Source: Phallusia fumigata (taxonomy: Eukaryota; Chordata; Ascidiacea; Phlebobranchia; Ascidiidae). Taken from it: a stretch of 64,000 bases of DNA. The DNA is taken from contig QXVZ01028974.1 of the NCBI GenBank assembly GCA_008931825.1, forward strand, positions 3,937 through 67,936. Reading direction: 5' to 3'. This document shows, in pieces, positions 13,169 to 26,100 of this stretch. The translations under genes were made by a program, and so were the position numbers. A model generated the notes under the pieces. It was not told where the DNA came from, did no database searches, and saw only the letters and a program-made list of their open reading frames with translations. Every line of letters starts with the position of its first letter. Within the stretch, counting starts at the first letter, position 1.

Positions 13169-16120
13169 CATTAATGGCTCTTTGCTGCGGTAATGGACTT
13201 GCTTACATATTTTGCCAAATACAGTTCAGTAAGGGAGTTGTTTGCTTTACAGGAGGAGTTGTGACGCCAACTTGAGGACAAATCGATTCGCGCCATGCAA
13301 CAGTACCGACGCTCCATGGATGCGGTAGGTTACATCAGCAGCACGCAATTGACATCAAATTTTGGGTTTTTTAAGCATTTTAAAAAAGGTTTATCAAACA
13401 CAAGTTTATTACGCGAGGCAAAGCAAGTTTTACTTGTTTTTAATTTTGATGTTTTTTGCCGTATTTGTTATATGTCGGCAGCATGAAACCAAAAGTTGAA
13501 TTATTTCTTACACCTATTTTTTTTAGAGTTGCAGCGATCTAGTTTTAAGCGATGAGGTTTTCGAGGAGGCTCATCAGGCAAGCAAAGCTGAAGCATTGGA
13601 TGGATTTGAAGAGTCAGATTTTGGCCAAAACGCTGATTTAAGGAAAAATATGATAAACCGTTTTATTCAGCAAGTTGAAGAAGAACAGGCCAAATACAGA
13701 ACAAGCAACTTAATGAACAGAGTAATTTTTCTGCAGGAAAATATTTTTTTCTATTAAAATTGTTTGTTGTTTAATTTGTTGTTTCGTAGTAAGAATAGTA
13801 AACATTTTTTTGCAAAACTCTTCTTGATGTTAATTACAGAAAATAGCTCAAGCTGAGACTCGAGAAACCTTGAATGAATCCAAAAACCAGTACAAGCGTT
13901 TAATGGAGGAAGTGAGTCAAAGAACGATTTATATTATACTATTTATATCATACCGATTATACCGCCTACGTTGGCCTGTAAAAGTATCAAAGTTATTCTC
14001 CTAACCACAAATGTGAAATACTATAAACCAACATAGTTCAAACGCGGAAAAACGTATTTTTCGTAGCAAGTTGTATCGTTGAGATGCGCTATAGCAATTA
14101 AAAACGAAAGTAATACCAGGAGCAGTCCAACGGTTTAAGCATGCAACAAGCATGAACAGCTGTATTTGGTACATCTATAGATAATTTCTTGATCGCTATA
14201 AAGGCTGTGTTTATATTTATTTTACCTGCATATACAGACCTGTGACATGGGGTACATTGAAGCTGAAAGATTACAACAGACTCACCTTGAAGCCAAGGAG
14301 CAAGCAAAAGCTTTTATCTCGTCGGTTGAAGACAGCAAGGGATCTGAGTTTGTTAACAAATGCAAAGCCGAGGTTGATGAATTCCTCAACAATGAGTTTG
14401 GAAATTTTCAGCGAAGAAATGAGACCTGGAAGGTTGTAAAGCTTTCCTTCATTTAATGTTGGTATATTACAATACTGTAGCCCTAAGTTTATAGGCCTAT
14501 GTATAGACTGATATGTAAAAACGACGGCTTTCAAGATACCATGAGCTCAACATTGCATATTCTCCACGATTATGCCAATATCACTCCACTCATGCCTTAA
14601 TGGCGTCTTTGGGGTCATTTATGCGTGTAAAATAGACTGTGTCTGTTTCGCTTTTACTGAGGAGCAAAAAATGTAATGGAGCTGTGAAGTTTTGGTTGGA
14701 AAAGAAAGGGACTTTTGGCCCAATTGGTGGGGCCCACCGAAACATCGGCGTATTACGATGTGGAACTTGCGACGATACATATACAATACAATAGCACAAC
14801 TTAAAAAAACAATTAATGTATCATGTACATCACGTGAAAAACATTTTAATTTTGTAGCAAATTGCGATAAGCAGTTTAAAGCAGCGAAAACGGGATGCCT
14901 ACGAAAGATATCAACAAAAAATCGATTGTGTAAGTTGCTTTAATGTTCTATATGTTGCATGGATGTTATATATTATCGTAGGACACCGATTTACAGAGTC
15001 AAAAAACAATCAAATCACATTGTTCAAACTTTAGTTTGCAACTCAACTTGTGAATTGTTTGCAATATATAAATTTTTTTTAACCCTGAAGCTTTTTTTAG
15101 GTGCCAGCAGGAACTTTTGTGGACGAAAGGTCCCTGAAAGCACTACACAATAACGAAAAGAAAAGGGCTCTAACTTATTATCGCGGTAATAAAAAGGAAC
15201 CGAGAATCGATTTTGAAAAAATTGAAAACAAGCTGGAAAATGAAATTGAGAAACATTACCAGTTGGTGTGCGAGAAAAACCAAGAAAATAAGGTTTGTTG
15301 CACTTTATAACTTGGACATTTGCGCTTTCTCTGTTTGAAGTCATTGTTTTTGCCCAGAAACGTGCCGAGGAAATGGCGGTGAGAGTTCTGCAGGAAATTA
15401 AAACGGTGTATCTTAAACACATGATGAATGTAAGTAAAACTTAAACTTAAAATATATACCTGTATTAATTTAAAAAAATAACTTTAGGTTTTTGTTAAAA
15501 TAAGTATTGTTTGCACATTGTACTTCATGTAACTATAGTAGGGTACAAAACTATGGTTTCTAAAAACGGATACAAACAAAGACATAAACAAGAAAGAGTA
15601 AATCTTAAACAAGCAACGTAAACAAGCAAAATATTGTTTTTTTCCTTTTCCCTTTCTATAATTAGTTTACTGTTTTAAGTTTCAATGTTTAATTTGTATC
15701 TTTGCTGGCTATACCCAAAAATTTAAAAAAACAAAATCACAGAAATTACATTAACCAAGTTGATGTGGTTCTTGTTTAACACATTTAACACATTTCGGTT
15801 TTTAGTTCTTTTACAAAACGTAATAGTGGAAACGTTTCGTGCGCAATCAGCCGGGTAACTAAATGTACAAACAAAAGTTTTATTCAATATTTTGCCATCC
15901 TCGGTGCTTTGTTAATTTACACAAACTAATGTTGTGAAACCTAGGTCAATAAAACTTACATCGAACAACACAAAACGGTTGAAAAGTAAAGTGGTGAATA
16001 TATTGTGATTGAGCGAGTGGTAGTATTTTTTTTTTGACAAGTATGGTGTTTTGCCATTATATCATCTTAAACGAACTCTCGGGTTTAATTTTTAGCTTGT
16101 CACGTTTTTTTCGTCTGCAG

Positions 16121-16462
16121 GTATGCGATGGAAAATATGTCGCACCATTAGTTCTGCAAAGCGAACACGCCAAAATCAAGAACATGATTGAAAACGAGTT
16201 TCGGCGCCACCTTGCGGCGAACAATGAAGAGCTACTAAAAAAGATCATGAAACGATTTGAAAATGAGGTTGAAGAACTGTTCAAAACAATTAAAGCAAAC
16301 AACGAGAAAAACGAGCGTACCTGGATTCGTCGTGCTGTTAATGTTGCCGCAGAAACAGCCCGAGGTGCTTTAGCGGGTCTGGCGCTTTCTCCTCCGGGTT
16401 TTAAACTAATTGGCGCTTGCATTGGTGCGTTGTCAGGCCTGATAGGTAGTTTTTTAAAGTAG
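16121..16462 (+). CDS. Terminal exon of gene B: last module plus SPPGF-type hydrophobic tail
   Basis: This open exon of 113 codons follows a TCGTCTGCAG acceptor. It begins VCDGKYVAPLVLQSEHAK, continues through charged helices (KTIKANNEKNERTWIRRA), and ends with ALSPPGFKLIGACIGALSG...SFLK and TAG. The last 35 or so residues are hydrophobic and glycine/alanine-rich, suited to membrane association. A and D share this tail type; E and F do not. Confidence 0.75.
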   Translation, partial: VCDGKYVAPLVLQSEHAKIKNMIENEFRRHLAANNEELLKKIMKRFENEVEELFKTIKANNEKNERTWIRRAVNVAAETARGALAGLALSPPGFKLIGACIGALSGLIGSFLK

Positions 16463-18481
16463 GCAACAGCATATAAAACAAACTGTTGCATTTTAGCATG
16501 TTACGATCGAAGCCCTGAGTAATATCCAAAGCCCCTGAACATTGTTTTTGTTTGTTCTTGTATACGTAGCGTTACTATTGTAACTTGGTAACCGATAAAT
16601 TAGGCAGTTTTTTTCACAAAATAATATTTGTCTCTATCGGTTTATGTTCACACCGCAAAAATCAAATATAAAAGATTTCGTAATTTTAATTGCGGACCTG
16701 TTCGATTTTAAAATCTTTTCATTTAAATTTTGATGGCATTATATATACATGCTGCTTTTCGTTGCGTTATATTTATTCGTAATTTGTGACTTCATTAATT
16801 AAAGCTACAGTTGTAGGTATTCCATAGAATTTTTTAAGGTGCCCATGTATGATTTGTTGTTTTGCGTTTTTAAATAAATCAGTTGGTTGTGGTGTGATGC
16901 TGAATATTTTCTGTAAATGACATGCGTACTTTATTCTTGCTTATTGTTTTTGTACTTGTGTAACTAACAAATAAAACGCTTAATCTTTACGTAATTGTGA
17001 CTTGCCTCTTTCGATAAAGTTACATTGAGGCATTTACTGAACGCCTGTGTGAAATGGGGAGTTTTCCTAAAAATCAAATACAAAATCTCCTGTAGTACTA
17101 AACGAGGTTATGTTTTGTCCTAAAACGATACATTCAATTTTTTTAGTTTTTGTGTATGCTGTTTTTCGTTGTACAGTATCATTATTGCTGTCATAACGTA
17201 TAAACTTGGTAAGTTTATTTGGGTTGGATTATTAATTAAATTTTGTTGAAAAAAGATTTGTTTCGAACGGTGTAACAATATTTTTGATCCATGTTTAAAA
17301 AAAAATGTTTTGCCAGCAGCCTAAACTGGTAAACGTAGATTTTTGAAACGAGCTTTGCCCATCGAAAATTGCAAGCTCTGTACCGAGAAGGAACTCCACC
17401 AACAACTTTATCGTTTTCGTTATAAGCGGTTTTTTCCTCTATATCCAATCTTGTTAGTCGTGTCTAGAACTAAACCTAAATCTTCCGCTTCCAAATCGGG
17501 CCGATGACCGAGGTTACCAAATAAAAGTTAGCTAAGTATCCGAATTTACCCAACCTGACCATCAAATATAACGGAACTACCAAACTTTATTCGGTAAAAC
17601 CTTCAGCACTAACTGCCCACCACTAAGACTGAACTGAATGACACTTCCGGACTTTGGCTTTGCGCTTGTGAATTATTCACACACAAAATATTACACTACG
17701 AAGCGAAAATGTCAATTTTGCCTCAAAAACACAACCGCCAATAAAATGCCAACACCAAGTTTACTCCACACATGTGCAACCAACACTTGCCTTAAACGCA
17801 TGTTTGAGTGGATTAGCTCGCAGCTTTTATCCACCCGTGGGCCAAGCATCAGCTATTTTACCACTTTGCCACCTATGCAAGTACAACATACGAGCAAAAT
17901 GATACGNTTAGTCAGCAAATGAAACCATAATTGTCTTGCGTGTTCTGGTGTCTTCACGCAACACACGGTCAACTGAAGTCAACAATGAGAAGCTTTAAAC
18001 GGCGTTTGCGACGGACATTCAAGGGGAAACATTACCAATCGAAAAATGCTCAGCGGTGTATTTCGAATTTTTATTTGTTTGTTGTTTCCATTTCCGTTTG
18101 CATTTTAACTAATGAAATTTGAAGAACTGGGACATGGTGAGTGTAAACTTTACGCATGATACACGTACGACAAGCCGAAAAAACTGATTAACCAGGTGTT
18201 CGTACCATGTTAGTTTAAATAAGGCGCTACGACGCAACAAGCAAGGATCTGCCAGACATATAAGGCATATTTTTAGGCCGTACGTACGTACATGGGCCTA
18301 ACGAAGTCCCGACGTACTCCCAATGTGTTGGGGTGTTTTAATGCCAACTATCTCGTACATACAGGTAAGGCTGAGGCACGGCTGGCATTTTTGACCCTTA
18401 CCTGGTTCGACACGCCATACATGTTTAGTTACAATCCGGAGAAAAATTTTTGCTTGTAAAAAAAACCAACGTACAAATGGT
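16463..18481. other. Intergenic DNA between the convergent genes B and D
   Basis: AT-rich sequence with no convincing exon on either strand. Short open frames at 17236-17448 and 17638-17922 show no family resemblance. A single N at 17907 marks an uncertain base or contig join. Confidence 0.6.
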
Positions 18482-19060
18482 TGTCACAGGGAAGAATAGG
18501 GATTGTGGAATCAATTCGACCCTAGTCGTTTGCGTACAGTACTGCTTTATAAGTTACAGCTCAAATGGTATGCGTCAAGTTTGGGCTATCATTAGTATAT
18601 CAATTACACAGATGTTTTTTTCTACATTGACATCGTCTAATTGATCAAGATTTCGGTGCTCGAAACAAGAATCTCACAGGCAGCACTATCATTTCAAAAA
18701 TGACCAACATTGTACAATAAAGTCTGTAGCTTGGTCTAATGTTCCATTCACACAGTTTGAATCGTTTTGTCAAATCCAAATCATTACGATGGCCTTTACT
18801 GGAAGTTACCTATTTAATTATTTTGCAATATAAGTTATATTCTAACGTTTCACAAACCACAAACCAAACAATCTGTAAACTTTGGGTTATCTAGTAGTAT
18901 GACTTCATAACAAAGAATAAGTAGGCTATCTACATTTCCAATTTTGTCTAATTTGTAAAATATGTCAGCATACAGCAATACATGGGAACTACTTTTTACA
19001 GTTTTGTCAAAATTACCAGTCAATTTATCAGCAACAATTTAATAAAACAAACGCTACGTA
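18482..19060. repeat. 3' flank of gene D, copy of 420-1065
   Basis: Same orientation and order of matching blocks as the flank of gene A, including the CAGCAATACATGG block just downstream of the terminal exon. It supports duplication of a genomic segment rather than of exons alone. Confidence 0.75.
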
Positions 19061-20057
19061 TACATACAAAATAAGCATGAAATATACAAGCAAGCAGGAT
19101 AATAATCATGCAGTAATGCGCCGCATTTTGCTTTCACTAATTTTTTTTCTTAAACCGCCAATCAGGCCTGACAGCAAACCAATCCCAGTGCTAATAATCC
19201 TTAACCCTGGTGGAGAAAGTACGAAACCTGCCAAAGCACCCTTTGCTGTGCCCCACAGAGCATTACCAGCACGACGAATCCAGGTAGGTTCGTTTTTCTC
19301 ATTGTTTTTTATATCTGTTGGAAAAGTTGGTCAATCTCTGTTTTGAATCGAATCGTGAATCTTTTCAGCATCTCCGCATCATTGACCGCCATGTGTTGCT
19401 TCAGCTCGTTTTCAATCTTGTCCATTACCTTCCCGTGCTCACTTTCCAGAGCTGATGGTTCAACATATCTTCCATCGCAGAACTGCAGACGGGAAAATAT
19501 ATCCGCAAGTTCCATCAAAGGTATTTTAGGTAGCAAAACGGCAATAATTGTTTGGATTTTGTTCGAAAAAACTGAAGCAAGATGCAAAACAAGCTAAAAG
19601 GAACACGACTCAATATAATATAAACAACATCATATCACAAAAGTTTAACTAATGCATTTAAAAATTGTAAAAAAACAAATACGCACAATTTACTATCGTT
19701 TTCGACATTTATTCAGACAGTTAAAAGTAAGATAAAAAAGTTTTCACAACTTTTTACAACACTTTTTGTTCAAGCTTTATCTAAAGCTTCACCCAGCGGG
19801 GTTGCTATGAGTCCCTGGAGCAATTTCTGGTCATGTGACTTGCGTAGAACGTCCGGTTTCACGTAACAACCCTCACATAACTGAAAGCAATTCTTTAAAT
19901 CAAACTTTCGTCGTCCCAACATATAAAATTCAACCCACGCCGATATTTAGCGAATGGATTTCTCATGCCAATGTACTGTATGTATGTGGGCACAACTGTA
20001 ACGAGATGCCACCAATGCCAATGAACCGCAGTATAAAGGACTTTGAACCCTTTGCGG

Positions 20058-20417
20058 TTAAAACGTCTTGTCCGCAAAGCTATCGTCATTGTGGTACAGA
20101 AAACTTGCGAGTGCATCTACCCCAGCCAAAGCCCAGCGTTTTGGATGTTGTATGATACTAAAGAGGGTCCCAGATCCGTTCAGAACAGCCTCACCAAGCT
20201 TAGGTCCAATAGACCTGTACCAAACCTCTTTCTGATTGTCGTTATGACGGGAAATCTCTTTGAACTGCAGCTCAGCGTAGTGTTTGAAATCGGTGGCGAT
20301 TCTGTCTGCCATAACTTGGTGAGGAATCTGGCTCTTTATAGTGCTTTGCATTACCTGACAAGCCATGTTGTAAACAACCCCCAGCACGCTTGGATCAACG
20401 TATTGTCCATCACACAG
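20058..20417 (-). CDS. Third type of terminal exon (120 codons, non-glycine-rich tail)
   Basis: After a GTTTTAG acceptor the exon is open: LCDGQYVDPSVLGVVYN, then ADRIATDFKHYAELQFKEIS, then KEVWYRSIGPKLGEAVLNG and a tail ending ASFLYHNDDSFADKTF. The start LCDGQYVDPS matches the first residues of other terminal exons (VCDGKYVAP, FCDGRYVEP), and VWYRS aligns with TWIRR. It is therefore a diverged terminal exon, placed in tandem with the 19106-19482 exon. Splicing to one or the other would give two different C-termini. Confidence 0.7.
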   Translation of the reverse strand: MCDGQYVDPSVLGVVYNMACQVMQSTIKSQIPHQVMADRIATDFKHYAELQFKEISRHNDNQKEVWYRSIGPKLGEAVLNGSGTLFSIIQHPKRWALAGVDALASFLYHNDDSFADKTF

Positions 20418-20770
20418 CTAAAACCAGAAGAAAATTTCACCTTCAGAATGGGTAGTGTAACAACATTTACAGCAGTCAAAACGGTTACGACAAAAGTAGC
20501 AAAGAAATACAGTTCTGCGAAGTCTTTGTGTTGTGCTTAATAATAATTGTAGCATAACGACTGGATTTCGTTGCGCAATAAACACACAAGTCCTTCACTA
20601 TCTCCATACATCATAGGGTTTTTGATTTGATTAAAGTAGCATAACGTCAACAAGAGTTTTTTTCTTTGTTGACATTTTATTAAAAAAATAAAAAAATTAG
20701 GATACAAAAACAGTCGGTTTATACAATATGTATAAAACCTAGGAGTTTGCAACCATAAGATTTTACCTGT

Positions 20771-21225
20771 TTCCTTTCTAATTAAATTGTGTGTGGCAAT
20801 CTTTAAACGCAAGTTTAATTTTGAAGTTTTACTTACGTTCGTCATATTACAAAGATATTCCTCTTTAACTTCCTGCAGAACTCTCTCAGCCATTTCCTCA
20901 GCCAAGTTCTTGGCAAAAATAAACAAAGATGAAAAAATAGCAAATTGCCGAACAAAGAACGAACATGCTTAAGTTTTTAAATTCAACAGACCTTGTTNTT
21001 CCTTTCTAATTAAATTGTGTGTGGCAATCTTTAAACGCAAGTTTAATTTTGAAGTTTTACTTACGTTCGTCATATTACAAAGATATTCCTCTTTAACTTC
21101 CTGCAGAACTCTCTCAGCCATTTCCTCAGCCAAGTTCTTGGCAAAAATAAACAAAGATGAAAAAATAGCAAATTGCCGAACAAAGAACGAACATGCTTAA
21201 GTTTTTAAATTCAACAGACCTTGTT
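20771..21225. other. Assembly artefact: 227 bp repeated exactly across a single N
   Basis: 20771-20997 and 20999-21225 appear identical and are separated by one N at 20998. This is what two overlapping contig ends placed side by side look like. The second copy of the short exon (21065-21136) should not be counted. Confidence 0.9.
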
Positions 21226-21313
21226 TTCTTCGTTTTTCTCGCGTACCAACAGGTAGTGTTTCTCTATGTCAGATTCTAGCTCACAGCTAATCAATTGGAA
21301 ATCGTTTCTCGGT

Positions 21314-21780
21314 TCTTCTTCACCATTGCAATAAAAGGTTAGCGCCTTCTGCTTTTCCTTGTCGTGTCGTGCTTCCAGAGTGCTTTCATCAATGTACTTG
21401 TCCAAAATCTACCGAAAAGATCAATACAATGGTTTGCATATTAGTACGATCTATGAAAAGTAATGTATTTTTAATTGTACTTTTGATAACGTATTTTTGG
21501 CGTCAACCTACGTACCAAACCACGGTTGTGGACCACGTTTGGTATANTTCTTCTTCACCATTGCAATAAAAGGTTAGTGCCTTCTGCTTTTCCTTGTCGT
21601 GTCGTGCTTTCAGAGTGCTTTCGTCAATGTACTTGTCCAAAATCTACCGAAAATACAATGGTTTGCATATTAGAAGAATCTAAGAAGTAATGTATTTTTT
21701 AATTGTACTTTTAATAACGTATTTTTGGCGTCAACCGACGTACCAAACCACGGTTGTGGACCACGTTTGGTATACATTTT
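21314..21780. other. Assembly artefact: near-identical haplotype overlap across a single N
   Basis: 21314-21546 and 21548-21780 match except for scattered substitutions and a few small indels, with one N at 21547. The differences look like two alleles of a very heterozygous individual rather than an old duplication. Confidence 0.85.
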
Positions 21781-22877
21781 ATGGACTCTTATTTTGTGGT
21801 AAAGCGATATAATTTTAAACAATTTGAGTTGAACCATGACTAACATTTTCCATTTCAGTCCAACGCCAGGATATGAAGTCCTGAGGCCAAACCTAAATAT
21901 TTTTGAGGTCTGGACGCCAAACCTATATGTTGTACTAGGTCTCACATTCCTTTTGATTTTAAACCACAATAGATTGAAGTCTCTTAATTATGATTTGTTT
22001 TGTATGATAGCCTATATCTGAAGCGACCACAATAATTAAGCAGTTTGTATTATTTTAAATCAACTTACACCATCGATTTGCTGTTGATATCTTTCGTATG
22101 CATCATTTTTCCTTTGCTCTAAGCGGTTGTTAGCACTTACGAAGAGTACAATATTAAAAGCAATAAAAGTCAAAAAAGCAACCCGCATCAGATTGTTTGC
22201 TCAGTTGGGTCAGGTCTTAAAAGTACATCGCTAATGTGTAAAACATAGTAATAGGCATATGACGTCATACAACCGAAACATAATAATGTAATCCTATTGT
22301 TTATTTAAAATTATTCATAAAATTTCAGCATAAAATCACTGATTGCCCAAATAAACTTGAATGTTTGTGTGTAAATGTATAATTGTTGTGGTTAAGTACT
22401 TCACATTCGCTAATGTTTTGTTCATTTTTCATTATTATTGAGACATATTGTACACAGTGGTGTATTTGAATAAAAAAGACAAACACTGCTAATAAAAAAA
22501 TGTACATAAAAAGCATAATCAAAATTACATGCACTACATTTCTAATACTAATGACAGAAGTTTACATGTGTCAAATAGTAACTTAGCTACACAGCATAAT
22601 TTGATGTAACCGCAACCCAAAGTTTGGTTTTTACTCATTTTATAACAGTTTTCATATTTTATCAAAATTTTATCAATAAATACAGAATGCTCTTCCCTTC
22701 GAAACGTATTAGCCTTGGTTTGTTTCTATTTAGGCCCAACACTTACAAAAACATAATCTTGTTTTAACGAAATTAACCAACATCCAGTTTATGTATAGTG
22801 TACAGCATAAAACATGTATGGTGCGTTTCTTTACTTGTTCAGCACGTCGCAAATATTGAACCTACAGATTTACTGTC

Positions 22878-23171
22878 TTATCCTCTCCAAAAAGGGCCAC
22901 CGGGTCGGCTGGCAAAGACACCAAGTGCTCCACCTGCTATTGCACCAATACCTGCACCAATAGGTCCGGCAGCAGCTCCAATAGTGGCCCCAGCCACGGA
23001 GCCACTCCATGCACCCGTACCAGTGGCCGCACTGGCAGCCCTTTTCATCGAGTCTGCTTCGTTTTGTTGTCTCAAACTTTTGGAGTTATCTTTGATCTCG
23101 CTCTCGTCGGCTGGGTGCTCTTGGTGTAATTCTTTCAGCTCTGAATCCACAAGCTTTTTTCCGTTACATTC
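22878..23171 (-). CDS. Gene E terminal exon: glycine-zipper-like hydrophobic tail
   Basis: [19 protein letters not shown] opens the exon after a TAACAG acceptor, followed by the charged helix [20 protein letters not shown]. The last 45 or so residues are a Gly/Ala run with repeated GxxxG spacing ([20 protein letters not shown]), closing with GGPFWRG and TAA. Such tails can insert in or pack against membranes. F has the same type (GGFFWRS end). Confidence 0.8.
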   Translation of the reverse strand, partial: ECNGKKLVDSELKELHQEHPADESEIKDNSKSLRQQNEADSMKRAASAATGTGAWSGSVAGATIGAAAGPIGAGIGAIAGGALGVFASRPGGPFWRG

Positions 23172-26100
23172 CTGTTACCATAAACGGATTTGCAATCAAC
23201 AAAATTTTAGTAAGTTCAATATTATATATTGCCAAAGGTTGGCGTGCTGTACGCCACTTAAGTAGGACTATTACGACATCACTTTAGAGTCGTACAAAGC
23301 CATGAAAACTTTTGCGAGTTTAAACTATTGGTGGTTTTGTTTTGTGTATCAAATGGTCAGGGCGCAATGTTTGCGCGAAAGCTTCTATTATTGAAAAAAA
23401 TATGATCTAACTTTATACACACTAAAATTGCACTAATTTAGTTTTGTTTTCGTTGAACAATATTTGCTAATTGTAGTTTTTATTCAGATAACATCAAATC
23501 AGCTTTCCGTTTCATTTTCCTCTGCAAATTATGTTTTTCGAAACAATAAATATTCTAATACCTGATATGGAGTAGGTATAAGAAATTAGGGAAAATAATT
23601 TATTACATGCGAACGATGTCAAATATTTGTAAACGGTATTCCTAAATTATGGTCTTTAAAAAACTTTAAAAACGCAACAAAACTTTTTGTGTGAAGTGAG
23701 ACATTTTACTTAATATTACGCAATATAACAGAGGATGTATGAAATCCACTTTACTTTTAGATCTTTGTTTCTTTTGCACAACGTAACATAGTAAGCCATG
23801 AGATCATTTTTCAACCGTTGCTGTAGAGAGTCAAACACAGTTTTTGGTAAATTATTGTCGGTTTTTTCAAATGCACGTTTTGTTTTTGACGCTTCATCCA
23901 TGTAAAGGCGATTGAGTTTTTCTTCATCCAAATATTCCTTTGTTCTCTGTACAAAAACATTGTATGTAGAAAACAATAAACAGGATGGAGCGTAACAAGG
24001 ATGAAGCAGATATGTAACTTTCACATATAGCAGCGGTACTGAAAGTGGGGTCCACGGTCTCCTAGGGGTCCGTGAAACGATTTTAAGTGACCCGCGAAAC
24101 ATTTTCAGTCTCTCCTTATCGACACTGTATCGCGTAATTGCTGAAATGCTTAGTGTACGTTCATTGCTCCCTATTGGCACCACCACCGCGCAATGCTGCT
24201 TTGTGAAAAGTAACATGACTTGATTGTGGCACGCACAAAGCATCGCTGAATTGTAATCGTGTAAAAAGTGATTGTTTTAGTGGACCGCGAGCCATCAAAA
24301 AATCTATAGGCGGGGACCGTTACGCAAATAAATTCAAAAAGTTTGAGAACCACTGTTTCATAGGAATATGACCACGTTGTTGCTAAAATCATATGTATTC
24401 CTAAAAGAATGGTTCCAAAGGATTCGCAACGTTTGTTTAGAATGTTATTTTGCTTTGTTGGAAAAAATTGCTAACAAGCGTTGATTTGTTAAGTTGTTTG
24501 CCTAAAGGCAGGGTTACCATATCGTCCTTGTTTGTAAGAAATGTCCTAATTTTTGGCTTAGGTCCTTAATTTTAAAATAAATAGAAACTTCTTTAATCTC
24601 ATCAGAGATGTTTTGCTACTAAGCTTTGTGACATCATGAAACAAACATAATCTCATTCGCAACACAAATCAAGGCACTTTGGGTGCTAAGTTAGTCATGA
24701 AAGACTAATTTTGCAGGGGAGTTTATCTTGACCTAAGTGAAATAAGCACAAAAACAATTTCCATGACAATGACGAGTTAATAAAAATAAATGAAGCCTGA
24801 ACAGTGAGTGCTTCGTACACTAAAACGTCTGTGGATATGATAATATCCTTTTTTAGTCGTCCTTGTTGTTGATTTCAGATCGATGGTAACCCTACCTATA
24901 GGCCTTGTTCGTGTTAACTCTCTTACAAATGTGAATTACGATTACAGAAATACCTGTGGTAGCTATATACTTACTTCATCCATCCGTTTTTTAAATTCCG
25001 CAATCATTTTGTTAATCTTTATTTCATTTTCATCGATCACTGCGCGCTGGGAAATAACCTATAAAGTATATGTGATATATGGACAGGTTAAGTAGGGGAT
25101 AGGAAAATGTTTATAATAGATGATGTAATCGTTACCCTTTTGCGTTTGTTTTCTAATTGAAGCTTTGTGAACTCCCTTTCAGTGAGGTTCTGCAATTCCT
25201 CACGATATTGTTTTATTACATCGTGGGGGATTTGTGTTGTTTTATTTTGGAACATTTTAACGGCCTGGGTTAGGTATTCATTTTGGGTTTTTGCCAGCAA
25301 ATGTTCGACAAGGTATTTTCCACTCGTTGCCTGTTTAATTTAAAAATATAAACCGCAATATTTAAAAAGTCAAACGAGAGTTCCAATTAATCTTTGTTAT
25401 ATTGAAGCATAGCAACTATAAGACTTTAATTACAAATATGTACCAAAATTATAAAAGTCAAAAAAAATTTCAAAACAATTCTTGTACAAAACACTTTTAC
25501 AATTAATACCATATTTTAAAAACAACAGTTTACCGTTGTACAACTTGCACAATGTTCTACTCACCGCTTGCATTGCTGCTCTATAACAATCCATAGCCTC
25601 GTCCAATGCACTGATTACCATTGATAGCTCCAAACTCTAAAGTAAGAACATTTATTTGAAAGGAAATTACCAAAAAATGGTCACAAGGTAATACTTTTTT
25701 CCGTTCATTAGGTTCTAGGAACTTTTGTCTTTCGAGTTGAATTCGGTGAGCCTGATCAAGCTCGCCACCACTCCGAAATACGGCGAGACAGTCCTAGTTA
25801 GTGGACATAACAAATCACATTAAAAATCCTAATAGAACTTTTTTATTCCAAGTGTAAAAGTTTGCTTGAGAACGTACTTGCTTGCGTTTGTTTAATGTTT
25901 TGTACAGTCGAAACTCTTCTTTCATCCAGTTCGTTAAATCAGCGAGATATTCCTCCCCAATGCCTTGAGGAAGTTTTGATGTTTCCTGCTTGTATGAGTC
26001 AAGAACATTTTGGCAACATTTTTTGTAAGCATCGACAAACAAATGTTCTTTAATGTACGGTTCGCTGCTGGCCTGTAAATGCACAAATATACAAGCCGTT

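Larger units (their letters stand above)
9654..16462 (+). pseudogene. Gene B: UBA-less atlastin-like GTPase with six stalk modules, probably a pseudogene
   Basis: Plus-strand exons: 9654-9859 (P-loop GAFRKGKSF), 9931-10063 (FGWRGGSVQHTQGIW), 10216-about 10375 (LFLMDTQG), then module pairs 10650-10721/10786-10973, 12202-12273/12760-12954, 13253-13324/13527-13721, 13840-13911/14238-14432, 14858-14929/15101-15292 and 15358-15429/16121-16462. Module exons are phase 0. The DTQG exon is fused in frame to the end of the later exon (IFALS joined to EHVSCFLMPNPG), so the rest of that exon, the next exon and the G4 (RD) exon are lost. Other lesions: a stop at the end of the second exon, a 7-nt loss in 10786-10973, GT changed to GA at the donor after 12273, and a TGA in 13253-13324. 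Modules 4-6 and the tail are open with good splice sites. No UBA exon is seen upstream; the LTR fossil sits there. Confidence 0.8.
19106..22150 (-). pseudogene. Gene D: 3' remnant of a B-type family member, or extra 3' exons of gene E
   Basis: Minus-strand exons: 22079-22150 (short exon remnant, NNRLEQRKNDAYERYQQQ, acceptor AG lost), 21220-21408 (long exon, 63 codons, open), 20837-20908 (short exon, AEEMAERVLQEVKEEYL), 20058-20417 (terminal exon type 3) and 19106-19482 (terminal exon, SPPGL tail, one-base deletion in a run of A). No exon upstream of the penultimate module is present, and the stop of gene E lies only about 730 bp further upstream. D is either a truncated neighbour, or a set of alternative 3' exons that gene E could splice to, since the exons are phase 0. 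Two single-N contig joins inside it create artificial exon copies. Confidence 0.7.

Noticed and set aside
13253-13324. In-frame TGA in a B exon read as selenocysteine or recoding
   Set aside because: B has several other lesions, so simple decay is enough.
21065-21136. Second copy of the 24-codon exon in gene D as a true module duplication
   Set aside because: It lies in an exact 227-bp repeat split by one N, best explained as contig overlap.
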